The notes beneath the pieces are model-generated. The model ran no database searches. It was not told the origin of the DNA and saw only the letters and a program-made list of their open reading frames with translations. Positions 26,110 through 34,159 of a stretch of 38,712 nt of DNA are shown here, piece after piece (the first letter of the stretch is position 1; every line of letters begins with the position of its first letter). The DNA comes from Desulfobacterales bacterium (lineage in GTDB: Bacteria > Desulfobacterota > DSM-4660 > Desulfatiglandales > Desulfatiglandaceae): assembly GCA_027027005.1 (NCBI GenBank), contig JALVMN010000158.1:1-38712 (forward strand). Reading direction: 5' to 3'. Made by a program: the position numbers and the translations under genes.

Positions 26110-27258
26110 ATGGATGACAAGATATTATTCGTGGACGATGAGGTAAATGTACTGGATGCCTTCAAGCGCCAACTGAGAAAGCGGTTTCACTTTGATACCG
26201 CCCTTGGTCCAGAAGAAGGTCTTTTGTCGGTATCAAAGAAGGGACCGTATGCCGTGGTGGTATCAGACCTCAAGATGCCAAAGATGAACGGCATAGAATT
26301 CCTCTCCAAGGTAAAAGAAATGGCCCCTGATACCGTTCGGATCATGCTCACAGGCCACGGAGACCTGAACAATGCCATGGAAGCGGTAAACGAGGGCAAC
26401 ATCTTCCGCTTCCTTACCAAGCCCTGCCCTGTTGACAGCCTATCCAAGGCGCTCACTGCAGGCCTGGAACAATATCGCCTGATACGCTCGGAAAAGGAAC
26501 TACTTGAAAACACCTTGAAGGGTAGTATCAAGGTGCTCACTGATCTTCTAGCAATTGCAAATCCTGAGGCCTTTGGAAGGTCTTCAAGGGTAAGAGAACT
26601 TTCAAAAAAGGTTGCAGCATACATGGGCATAGGTGATACCTGGCAGATAGAGACTGCAGCACTTCTTTCTCATATCGGGTTTATAACCATTCCCGAGGAG
26701 ACCCTTTATAAGATCTACAAAAACGAAGAATTGACAGGAGAGGAACTCCAGCTTTTCCAAATGCACTCCCTCATTTCTTCTGATCTTATCAAGAATATAC
26801 CAAGGCTGGAAGGTGTGGCCGAGATAATAGCTTTTCAGGAAAAACTGTTCAATGGTTCAGGCCTGCCGCTGGATCACCCTGGGGGAGAAAAGATTCCACT
26901 CGGAGCTCGCATATTGAAGGTGGCACTGGACTACGACTCCCTCCAGTCATCCGGCAACTCCCCCTCAGAGTGCATCTCCGAACTGAATTCTAGAAACGGA
27001 TATTATGACCCTGAGGTGCTCAAGGCCCTGGAAATGACCCTGGGGCTCCAGGTGAAATACGAACTTAAGCTAGTAACCGTTGGCCAGCTTCGAACCGGAA
27101 TGATAATAGGGGAAGATATCCGGTCATTAAAGGGCAGGCTGTTGGTCACAAAGGGGCAGGAAATCACTCAGGCCCTGATCGAGAGGTTGAAAAACTTTTC
27201 TCGAATCTCTGCCATCAAGGAACCATTGAAGGTATTGATAAAAGTGGAGGAATCTTAA
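26110..27258 (+). CDS. Response regulator with degenerate HD-GYP-like domain
   Basis: A 382-residue protein beginning four bases after the REC-HDOD gene, preceded by AAGGGAAG. The receiver domain has VDDEV, Asp53 in AVVVSDLKMPKMNG and Lys in FLTKPCP. The second half follows the HD-GYP fold: the positions of the catalytic HD read AALLSHIGFITIPEE, where active enzymes have AALLHDIGK, and the GYP loop reads FNGSGLPLDHPGGEKIPLGARIL. The metal-binding HD pair is therefore lost while the fold and the downstream YYDPEVL segment remain. A C-terminal segment of about 60 residues (QLRTGMIIGEDIRSLKGRLL) follows. It is unlikely to cleave cyclic di-GMP and may bind it or serve as a phosphorylated scaffold. 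The gene ends tail to tail with the next one. Confidence 0.85.
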   Translation: MDDKILFVDDEVNVLDAFKRQLRKRFHFDTALGPEEGLLSVSKKGPYAVVVSDLKMPKMNGIEFLSKVKEMAPDTVRIMLTGHGDLNNAMEAVNEGNIFRFLTKPCPVDSLSKALTAGLEQYRLIRSEKELLENTLKGSIKVLTDLLAIANPEAFGRSSRVRELSKKVAAYMGIGDTWQIETAALLSHIGFITIPEETLYKIYKNEELTGEELQLFQMHSLISSDLIKNIPRLEGVAEIIAFQEKLFNGSGLPLDHPGGEKIPLGARILKVALDYDSLQSSGNSPSECISELNSRNGYYDPEVLKALEMTLGLQVKYELKLVTVGQLRTGMIIGEDIRSLKGRLLVTKGQEITQALIERLKNFSRISAIKEPLKVLIKVEES

Positions 27259-27845
27259 CGTGTCTTGAGAAGTCTTTCTCTCGCCTTTTCCAAAAGGGCC
27301 TGTATCTCACGGATCAAGTCTTTTTCTCCCTCTTCGGCCCACCCCTCTTCCATGATAACTTCGCCCCCTCTTCCCCTCTTGACCATGGTAATACCAGGAT
27401 ACTTGCTCTCCAGTTCCTCCAGGATGGTGTTTTGCTCCTTGGCCATTTCCAGGAGACGCTTGGCCTCCCTCATTAGGGCCCTTTGTTGCAAGGCCTGCCG
27501 GATGGTTATCGCCAGGTCGAACACATTGCACGGCTTGGTGAAGAATCGGTAGATTTCGCCCTGATTGATGGCCTTGATGGCGGTATCAAGACTTGCGTGG
27601 CCGGTCAAGATCATGCGGATGGTGTCAGGGTATCGCTCCCGCACAATGGCCAGGAATTCTGTCCCTGATATGCCGGGCATCTTTTCATCTGAGATAACCA
27701 CGTCGATCTGTTCCTGTTCCAGCATAGCCAGGGCCTCTTCCGCAGACGAGGCGCTCATCAATTCATACGGCTCGGTGGAAAGCACATCCTGGAGTAGCTC
27801 TGTTACGGCCCTCTCATCATCAACTATCAAGACCTTTTGCTTCAT
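27255..27845 (-). CDS. Single-domain response regulator with coiled-coil tail
   Basis: A 196-residue protein. The receiver domain covers about 1-120 with VDDERA, phospho-acceptor Asp in VVISDEKMPGISG and Lys in FFTKPCN. The rest is a charged helical tail with heptad-like leucines (about 125-150 and 180-196) and no DNA-binding or enzymatic motif. It resembles the receivers of RpfG-like and HDOD regulators in sequence and is closest in style to those of the neighbouring operon. The ATG at 27845 has GGAG five bases upstream. The stop codon overlaps that of the convergent REC-HD-GYP-like gene by a few bases. It may be a diffusible phosphate carrier or sink for the facing kinase; this is inferred from position. 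Confidence 0.88.
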   Translation of the reverse strand: MKQKVLIVDDERAVTELLQDVLSTEPYELMSASSAEEALAMLEQEQIDVVISDEKMPGISGTEFLAIVRERYPDTIRMILTGHASLDTAIKAINQGEIYRFFTKPCNVFDLAITIRQALQQRALMREAKRLLEMAKEQNTILEELESKYPGITMVKRGRGGEVIMEEGWAEEGEKDLIREIQALLEKARERLLKTR

Positions 27846-27863
27846 GACCACTCCGTTGGGGTC

Positions 27864-28436
27864 CTATCCGATGAAGCGTACCTTCTTGTCAAGCTCCTTT
27901 CTGGGGGGGGCAGGGGGTTGCTTCTTCGGTTTGCCAAGCACTATTATGGCGAGGGGGTCTTTTTCCTTGGGGATGTCCAGGATTTCGCGGATCCTGTCTT
28001 TACGATACAAGGTGTACCAGAGGCTCCCCAGGCCCAAGGCATGGGCGGCCAGATGCATGTTCTGGATGGCGGCCGCACACCCGTGCTGGTATCCCATCCT
28101 TCCGCCTTCCATGTAAGCATCCAGGCCTGTCTTGGCAGGATCTCCGATCACCACGATGAGCACTGGGGCCGTCTTCAGAAACTCCACTTGATATTTCCCA
28201 AGCCATTTCCAGCCGCTGGCCTCCAGCCCCCAGTGCTTGCAACTATTACCTTCCTGAAAGATCTTTTCCTTGATCTCGGCATCAGTGATCACCACAAATT
28301 CCCAGGGTTGGGCATTGAGAGGTGAAGGAGCCCATGTAGCCGCCTCCAAAATCCTTTCAATGACCTCCCTCTCTATTGGTTCCTCGAGAAAATCCCTGCA
28401 ACTTCGTCTCCCCCTTATTGCCTCAAAAATATCCAT
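27864..28436 (-). CDS. Nitroreductase family flavoprotein
   Basis: A 190-residue FMN-dependent oxidoreductase of the NfsB/FRase-like group. The FMN-binding N-terminus is clear: IRGRRSCRDFLEEPIEREV (about 7-25) and ATWAPSPLNAQPWEFVVI (33-50). AAAIQNMHLAAHALGLGSLWYT (about 123-144) is the second conserved block. The substrate cannot be told. The C-terminus is rich in Pro and Lys. ATG 28436 follows GAGGGGGG by six bases. It sits 18 bases upstream of the receiver gene on the same strand and may be co-transcribed with it. Confidence 0.9.
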   Translation of the reverse strand: MDIFEAIRGRRSCRDFLEEPIEREVIERILEAATWAPSPLNAQPWEFVVITDAEIKEKIFQEGNSCKHWGLEASGWKWLGKYQVEFLKTAPVLIVVIGDPAKTGLDAYMEGGRMGYQHGCAAAIQNMHLAAHALGLGSLWYTLYRKDRIREILDIPKEKDPLAIIVLGKPKKQPPAPPRKELDKKVRFIG

Positions 28437-28578
28437 CTTTTACCCCCCTCTTTCTTTTCACCCCAAAGTTATATGGAGAGGATGGAAGAGTCAAGAAATA
28501 CTGATTACTTTGACACACCTGGCTCTCCCATGTAAGGTAATATCGTGCATGGTGAGCTTGTATCAGAGGAGGATAAGG

Positions 28579-29424
28579 ATGAAAATAGCGAAGAGGCCTT
28601 TGGGAAAATTACTTGAACCATGCCTTTTGACCCTATTTTTGCTCCTTTTTGTCCCATCCCCCGGACTCACTCTTGAAAAATACATTACAAATTCACTGGG
28701 TATGCGTTTCGTTCTCATACCTTCGGGGACCTTTGTCATGGGAAGCCCGCCAGATGAGCATCATCGAAACAGGGACGAACTACAGCACCAGGTGACCATC
28801 TCCAGGCCCTTTTATCTCCAAACCACAGAGGTCACCAACCGCCAGTGGCGCAAGGTGATGGGAGGTGGTTTTTTCGGCAAAAGGGGCAGGGGCAACCTGC
28901 CCGTGGTGCGGGTGTCGTGGTACGATTGCATGAAATTCATCCAAGAGCTAAACCGCCTCGAGCAAAGGCGTTACAGGCTGCCGACAGAGGCGGAATGGGA
29001 ATATGCCTGCAGGGCCGGCACCACCACGGCCTATTCCTTTGGTCCAAGGCTCTCTTGCACCCAAGCAATGTTTTGCAACAATACCAGGAAGTGCCCCAAG
29101 TGTGTGGGAGTGGTGAAAAAGCGCGGATTAATGCCAAACAGTCCGGCCCCAGTGGCCAGCTTTCCGCCCAATCCCTGGGGCCTCTATGATATGCACGGAA
29201 ATGTGTGGGAATGGTGCCAGGACTGGTATGCCCCCTACCCCACCTCCCTTGTGATCGACCCCAAGGGGCCGAAGGACGGAAACAAAAAGGTTCGAAGGGG
29301 TGGAAGCTGGTTCAAGCATGCCTGGTTCTGCAGGTCTGCCAACAGGAATTACAGCCACCCGGCAAGCCGTTACAGGACCGTGGGATTCAGGCTGGTCCTG
29401 GAAGTCAAAAGGAGTGCTAACTAG
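28579..29424 (+). CDS. Exported SUMF1/formylglycine-generating-enzyme-like protein
   Basis: A 281-residue protein starting at ATG 28579, six bases after AGAGGAGG. Residues 1-33 form a signal peptide (basic start, then LLTLFLLLFVPSPGLT), so the protein is probably periplasmic. The rest is the FGE-sulfatase domain: SLGMRFVLIPSGTFVMGS, TEVTNRQWRKV, RLPTEAEWEYACRAGT, NPWGLYDMHGNVWEWC and RRGGSWFKHAWFC to YRTVGFRLV. Of the two copper-binding Cys of true formylglycine-generating enzymes, the first is replaced by Lys246 and the second (Cys251) is kept, so canonical activity is doubtful. Four further cysteines, 160, 166, 172 and 175, cluster in a small insert. No sulfatase gene is nearby. The gene faces the lipid kinase gene tail to tail. 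Confidence 0.85.
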   Translation: MKIAKRPLGKLLEPCLLTLFLLLFVPSPGLTLEKYITNSLGMRFVLIPSGTFVMGSPPDEHHRNRDELQHQVTISRPFYLQTTEVTNRQWRKVMGGGFFGKRGRGNLPVVRVSWYDCMKFIQELNRLEQRRYRLPTEAEWEYACRAGTTTAYSFGPRLSCTQAMFCNNTRKCPKCVGVVKKRGLMPNSPAPVASFPPNPWGLYDMHGNVWEWCQDWYAPYPTSLVIDPKGPKDGNKKVRRGGSWFKHAWFCRSANRNYSHPASRYRTVGFRLVLEVKRSAN

Positions 29425-29434
29425 CCGTTGCTGC

Positions 29435-30319
29435 TCAGGTGACTGACACGAAAAACTGCTGGGCCCTGGGGACCACCTCCACCCAGCGGGGTGATACCCC
29501 ATAGTAGTCCCCATCCATTTGGTATGGCACCGGCCTCTGATACCTCAACTCTACCTGAGGACTCTTAAAATTCTCCAAATACTTGCCTGTCCACCTATGC
29601 GGAAAGCCAAGGCCCATCATCAAGTAAAGGAGGCCCGTAAGCAGGCTAATCTTCTTGAAAACAACTACATCCAGTTTTCCGTCATCCAGTAGGGCCGCTT
29701 TTGCAAAGCTGAGCGGCCCTCCATAGACCTTTGTGTTACAAAACAGAACGGTCTCACCGCTGTAAATACCATGGGCCGTCCTCACCTCAATGGGGCTGGG
29801 GATGTATCTAAAGATTTCAGAGATTGCCCCAAGGGCATATCCCCCCAGCTTAAATCTCTTTTTCTGGGTGTAGGTAATCCTTGCAGCTACTGCACCGTCA
29901 AACCCAATCCCTGCCACCAGAAGAAAATATCTTCCGTCCAGTCGGCCTAGATCCACTGTTCTAAGGGCTCCCTCAAACAGCAAAGAGGCGGCCCTTAGAG
30001 GGTTACCTGGTTTGATTCCAAGCTCAGCGGCCAGCGCATTTCCGGTGCCACTAGGGATGATACAGATGGGCGCCGTTCCCGGGCCAATAATATTTATCAT
30101 AAGGTTCAAGGAGCCATCTCCCCCAATGACTGCCATGGCGTCTTGGTCAGAGAAGTCCATGTCCTTGAGGGCTGAAAAATTTGCCACCACCTTGATCTCA
30201 AGTCCGTTGTCCTTGAAAAATCTCTCCACCTCTAGCAGGATGTCTGGCCTGAATCGCCCCGAGAGGGGATTTATGGCCAGGATTGCGCGCCTGATTGGCG
30301 GCAAAGGCTGGATGATCAT
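29435..30319 (-). CDS. Diacylglycerol kinase/YegS-like lipid kinase
   Basis: A 294-residue member of the DAGK catalytic-domain family, which phosphorylates diacylglycerol or related lipids at the inner membrane. Characteristic motifs are AVIGGDGSLNLMIN (about 61-74), IIPSGTGNALAAELGI (about 86-101) and VAGIGFDGAVAARI (about 134-147). No membrane helix is evident. The ATG at 30319 lies two bases after the gpmI stop codon (TGAAAATG), indicating translational coupling with gpmI; a TTG at 30325 is in frame but needs no special role. The true substrate (diacylglycerol, phosphatidylglycerol or another lipid) is not clear. Confidence 0.88.
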   Translation of the reverse strand: MIIQPLPPIRRAILAINPLSGRFRPDILLEVERFFKDNGLEIKVVANFSALKDMDFSDQDAMAVIGGDGSLNLMINIIGPGTAPICIIPSGTGNALAAELGIKPGNPLRAASLLFEGALRTVDLGRLDGRYFLLVAGIGFDGAVAARITYTQKKRFKLGGYALGAISEIFRYIPSPIEVRTAHGIYSGETVLFCNTKVYGGPLSFAKAALLDDGKLDVVVFKKISLLTGLLYLMMGLGFPHRWTGKYLENFKSPQVELRYQRPVPYQMDGDYYGVSPRWVEVVPRAQQFFVSVT

Positions 30320-30321
30320 TT

Positions 30322-31950
30322 TCAAAACCTGATCAGGGAAGGGTCATAATCTTCCACCTTTTCGTAGCCCAGTAGGTTTAGGAGGGTGGCTGCAACATTG
30401 GTGAGCCCCCTCTTGGGAAGCTCTGCCATCTCGTATTCTCCGCCGTAGCCTGAGTCAACGATTACAAAAGGAACAGGATTAAGTGTGTGAGCCGTCTTGG
30501 GCCTGTGTTTGCCCTGGGCATCGATGGTAAACATCTCGTCTGCATTTCCGTGATCTGCGGTGACCACCACAATCCCCTCAAGTCTCATGACCTCTTCCAC
30601 GAGGCGTTTGACACAGGAGTCCACGGTCTCAACAGCAGTAATGGCGGCCTCCATGACCCCGGTATGGCCCACCATGTCGCCGTTTGCAAAGTTGAGCCTG
30701 CCGAAACGGTATCTGCCGCTCCTGAGGAGCTCAATGGTTTTTTCCGTTATCTCGGGGGCCTTCATCTGAGGGGCCTGGTCGAATCGCACCTTGTCAGACG
30801 GGATTTCCACGTAGGTCTCAAGGCGCTCGTCTATGTATCCCGAGCGGTTCCCGTTCCAGAAATAGGTGACATGGCCGTACTTCTGGGTCTCTGAGATGGC
30901 AAAGGAGGTGATACCTTGGGCGCAGAGATATTCGCTTATGGTTCTATCAATGGCAGGCGGGGCAACCAGATAATTTGGTGGTATGTGAAGGTCGCCGTCA
31001 TACTCCATCATGCCCGCATAGATCACATCGGGAAGGGGCCCTCTGTCAAATTCCTCAAAATTTTTTTCCGTAAATGCCCTTGAGATCTCTATGGCCCTGT
31101 CCCCGCGGAAATTGAAGTTTATCACGGCATCCCCGTCCCTTATGGGTCCTACGGGATTCCCCTCCTCGTCCACTATCACGAATGCATCCATGTACTGGTC
31201 AGTGATATCAGGGTCTTCTTTATAAAAGGTCTCCACTGCTTCCCTGGCAGAACGAAAAGGCCTACCCTTTCCCAATACATGGGCCTCCCAACCGCGCTTT
31301 ACTATGTTCCAGTCGGCCTCATAGCGGTCCATGGTGACCCTCATTCGTCCCCCGCCAGATGCAATGCGGTAATCCAGGCCCTTTTCCCTGGATATCCTCG
31401 CAAGCATCTCTTCAGTAGGTACCACATAGTTGAGGGCAGACCTCTCCCCAACATCGCGCCCGTCCAATAGGGCATGCACCCTCACCCGCTTGATCCCCAA
31501 CTCAGCGCACTTCTCTATAAGTCTGTAGAGGTGGTCAATATGTGAATGGACGTTTCCATCAGACAGCAAACCTATGAAATGGATGGTGCCCCCTTTCTCG
31601 CCCCTCTCTACGATCTGGTGCCACAGATCAGTTTCAAATATCCTGCCTGTCTCAATAGCTTTATTTACCAGCCTGGCCCCCTGGTCGAACACTCGGCCGG
31701 CACCAAGGGCATTGTGGCCCACCTCGCTGTTTCCCATGTCCTTGTCACTGGGAAGGCCCACTGCCGTTCCGTGGGCCTGGAGAGTGCAGAACAGCCTCGA
31801 GTTGAAGAGCTTGTCCAGCGTTGGGGTGTTGGCCATAAATACTGCGTTTCTTTCGTCTTGAGGGCCAAGCCCGATTCCATCCATTATGATCAACAACAGC
31901 GGGCCTCTCCGGCCTAAAAACCTTGAATGCCTTTTCAACGCTAACTCCAT
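30322..31950 (-). CDS. gpmI: 2,3-bisphosphoglycerate-independent phosphoglycerate mutase
   Basis: A 542-residue Mn-dependent enzyme interconverting 3- and 2-phosphoglycerate in glycolysis and gluconeogenesis. The metal site begins with IIMDGIGLG (Asp24), and the phosphorylated serine is Ser75 in DMGNSEVGHN. Later metal and substrate motifs are HALLDGRDVG, GGGRMRVTMDRYEADW and VTADHGNADEM. It is slightly longer than E. coli GpmI (514). GGGAGG lies 8 bases before the ATG. It is followed without a gap by the lipid kinase gene and preceded, 29 bases away, by a small antitoxin-like gene on the same strand. Confidence 0.95.
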   Translation of the reverse strand: MELALKRHSRFLGRRGPLLLIIMDGIGLGPQDERNAVFMANTPTLDKLFNSRLFCTLQAHGTAVGLPSDKDMGNSEVGHNALGAGRVFDQGARLVNKAIETGRIFETDLWHQIVERGEKGGTIHFIGLLSDGNVHSHIDHLYRLIEKCAELGIKRVRVHALLDGRDVGERSALNYVVPTEEMLARISREKGLDYRIASGGGRMRVTMDRYEADWNIVKRGWEAHVLGKGRPFRSAREAVETFYKEDPDITDQYMDAFVIVDEEGNPVGPIRDGDAVINFNFRGDRAIEISRAFTEKNFEEFDRGPLPDVIYAGMMEYDGDLHIPPNYLVAPPAIDRTISEYLCAQGITSFAISETQKYGHVTYFWNGNRSGYIDERLETYVEIPSDKVRFDQAPQMKAPEITEKTIELLRSGRYRFGRLNFANGDMVGHTGVMEAAITAVETVDSCVKRLVEEVMRLEGIVVVTADHGNADEMFTIDAQGKHRPKTAHTLNPVPFVIVDSGYGGEYEMAELPKRGLTNVAATLLNLLGYEKVEDYDPSLIRF

Positions 31951-31979
31951 CCTTTGGGCCTCCCTTGAGAAACTAGATG

Positions 31980-32252
31980 CTACAACCCATTCCTCCTGAG
32001 CTTCCGCAACACATGGATGCTGCTGATTTTTTCTTTACTTTTTCTCCTAAGGGATTTGACGTTATTCAGAAAACATTGTTTTTCTTCGTGAGCCTTTATA
32101 TGCAGAAAATGGCGATCAAAGTCTACTGGTGTAATCAATACGGCACGAATCCTTTTTCCCTTGGAGATGAGAATAGGCTTTCCGGTCTTTTCCAGGCGAT
32201 CCAGTATCTGGTAGAGATTATTCCGGAGCTCGAGCACATTTAGCTGTTCCAT
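31980..32252 (-). CDS. Orphan Phd/YefM-type antitoxin-like protein
   Basis: A 90-residue protein whose first 50 residues, beginning LNVLELRNNLYQILDRLEKT and continuing with GKPILISKGKRIRAVLITP, match the Phd/YefM antitoxin N-terminal fold (DNA binding and dimerisation). The C-terminal 40 residues are strongly basic and helical. ATG 32252 follows GGAGGG at a seven-base distance. Normally a toxin gene lies directly downstream; here the next gene is gpmI, 29 bases on. There is no small reading frame for a RelE, Doc or PIN toxin on either side. It may be a solitary autorepressor or the remnant of a pair, possibly regulating the gpmI operon. Confidence 0.65.
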   Translation of the reverse strand: MEQLNVLELRNNLYQILDRLEKTGKPILISKGKRIRAVLITPVDFDRHFLHIKAHEEKQCFLNNVKSLRRKSKEKISSIHVLRKLRRNGL

Positions 32253-32330
32253 GAAACATCCCTCCCCAATTCATAAGATTGCACATCAGGCTTCACCAAC
32301 ACAACTAAAAATGGCAACTCCCCTGATCAG

Positions 32331-32359
32331 TTGACATACTAGCACATAAACCGTAATGT
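32331..32359 (+). promoter_or_regulatory. Possible sigma70 promoter for the CoA-disulfide reductase gene
   Basis: A perfect -35 TTGACA (32331-32336) is followed after 17 bases by TAATGT (32354-32359), a poor -10. It lies 50 bases before the start codon in the divergent intergenic region of 156 bases. Confidence 0.35.
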
Positions 32360-32408
32360 CCCTTTTGGTGCGCAGCAATCAGGTTGAATCACAGGAGGGA
32401 CTTGAACC

Positions 32409-34127
32409 ATGGCTCAACATGTAGTGATCATCGGGGCAGTGGCCCTGGGGCCCAAGGCAGCCTGCAGGTTCAAGCGACTTGAGCCAGAGTCAAGGGTCAC
32501 CATGATTGATCAGACTGATCTCATCTCCTACGGGGGGTGTGGAATTCCCTACTTTATCTCGGGCGATGTGAGCTCTGCCGAAGAGCTCCAGTCCACCAGT
32601 TTTCACATGCTGAGGGACAAGAAATTTTTTAAAGATGCAAAGGACATTGAGGTCCTCACCGGAAAAAGGGCCATCCAGGTGGATAGAGAGAAAAAGGTGG
32701 TGGTGATGGAAGACACGGCCTCAGGGAAGATTGAGGATTTGTCCTACGACAAGCTGGTCATTGCCACGGGAAGCAGGCCCAAAATCCCTCCCTTCGAGGG
32801 AGTTGAGCTGAAAGGGGTTTACACGGTCTCCAATCTCCAGGATGCTGTCCACATAAAAAATGAGGTTGCTTCCGGCGGCGTTGGATCTGCCGTGATTGTG
32901 GGCGCTGGGGCCATTGGACTTGAGATGGCAGAGGCCATGACAGATCTCTGGGGCATTGATACCACAGTGGTGGAGATTGAAGACCAGATCCTGCCGGGAT
33001 TGATCAGCAGGAATCTGGCAAAGATGGCCCAACGCCACATGGAGGAAAATGAGGTCAAGTTTTATCTCTCCACCCGTGTGCTGAGGCTTGAGGGGCAGGG
33101 AAGAGTTGAAAGGGTGGTAACTGACCGAGGAGACCTGGACGCCGACATTGTCATAGTTGCCACCGGTGTAGTCCCGAACCATGAACTGGCGCTAAAGGCA
33201 GGACTTGATGTGGCACCTCAGGGTGGGATCGTGGTCAACGAGTACATGCAGACATCTGACCCTAACATCTATGCAGGTGGAGACTGTGTGGTGATAAAAA
33301 ATCTGATCACCGCAAAACACTTCTATCATCCCTCTGGGGCCCTTGCCAACCGCCAGGGCAGGGTGATTGGGACCAACCTTGCCGGAGGCAATGCCAGGTT
33401 TGAGGGTGCAGTGGGCACATTCGTGGTGAAGCTGTTTGAGATTTCCGTTGGAAGCGTGGGCCTCTCCCTTGCCAAGGCGCGGGCCGAGGGCTTTGATTCC
33501 GTCAATACCCTGGTGATCCAGCTTGACAGGGCCCACTTTTATCCCGACAAGGACCTCATGTACCTTGAACTCACCGTGGAAAAGGGCACGGGCCGGGTGC
33601 TGGGTATGCAGGGGTTGGGCAATAAGGGCGATGGCATGTTTGCAAGGCTGTGCGCTGTTGCCCCCATACTCAAATACTGTCCCACTGTAGAAGATATCGG
33701 GAACCTGGAACTCCCCTACTCTCCCCCATTCTCTGCTGCAATGGACATAGTCAATGCCCTGGGAAACACCGCTCAAAACCTGCTCCAGGGTCGAAACAGG
33801 GTGGTGGACCCCGACGAGTTCGTGAGGTGGTGGGAGGATCGGGAGAAGGGAGACACATATTTTCTGGACTGCCGCGGTTGGGGTAATGCCCAGCCCTACG
33901 TGGAGAAATACCCGGATTCCTGGAAGCATATCCCCCAGGATGAACTGAGATACCGGCTTGATGAAGTACCCCGCGACAAGTCCATTGCCCTGATCTGCAA
34001 CACTGGGGTGCGCTCATACGAGGCCCAGATAACCCTTGATCAGGCAGGCATAAGGAAAACCTTTAATCTGCAAGGGGGGATGGCTGCGGTGAAAAAACTG
34101 GGGTTAGACCCTGTGCAAGAATCATAA
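32409..34127 (+). CDS. CoA-disulfide/persulfide reductase-like flavoprotein with C-terminal rhodanese domain
   Basis: A 572-residue FAD/NAD(P)H enzyme of the single-cysteine disulfide reductase group. The FAD motif is VVIIGAVALGPKAACR at the start (unusual Val/Leu in place of small residues). The redox Cys44 is in SYGGCGIPYFISG. The NAD(P) motif is VIVGAGAIGLEMAEAM (near 160), and the second FAD motif is PNIYAGGDCV. A dimerisation domain runs to about 450. The rhodanese domain (about 470-570) keeps its catalytic Cys530 in LICNTGVRSYEA. This arrangement is known as CoADR-RHD or NADH-dependent persulfide reductase and acts on CoA disulfide, CoA persulfide or polysulfide. A strong AGGAGG precedes the ATG. 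It is followed after 32 bases by the methyltransferase gene. Confidence 0.9.
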   Translation: MAQHVVIIGAVALGPKAACRFKRLEPESRVTMIDQTDLISYGGCGIPYFISGDVSSAEELQSTSFHMLRDKKFFKDAKDIEVLTGKRAIQVDREKKVVVMEDTASGKIEDLSYDKLVIATGSRPKIPPFEGVELKGVYTVSNLQDAVHIKNEVASGGVGSAVIVGAGAIGLEMAEAMTDLWGIDTTVVEIEDQILPGLISRNLAKMAQRHMEENEVKFYLSTRVLRLEGQGRVERVVTDRGDLDADIVIVATGVVPNHELALKAGLDVAPQGGIVVNEYMQTSDPNIYAGGDCVVIKNLITAKHFYHPSGALANRQGRVIGTNLAGGNARFEGAVGTFVVKLFEISVGSVGLSLAKARAEGFDSVNTLVIQLDRAHFYPDKDLMYLELTVEKGTGRVLGMQGLGNKGDGMFARLCAVAPILKYCPTVEDIGNLELPYSPPFSAAMDIVNALGNTAQNLLQGRNRVVDPDEFVRWWEDREKGDTYFLDCRGWGNAQPYVEKYPDSWKHIPQDELRYRLDEVPRDKSIALICNTGVRSYEAQITLDQAGIRKTFNLQGGMAAVKKLGLDPVQES

Positions 34128-34159
34128 CCCGGTGCCACTGGGGGCCATCAAGGGCCATC

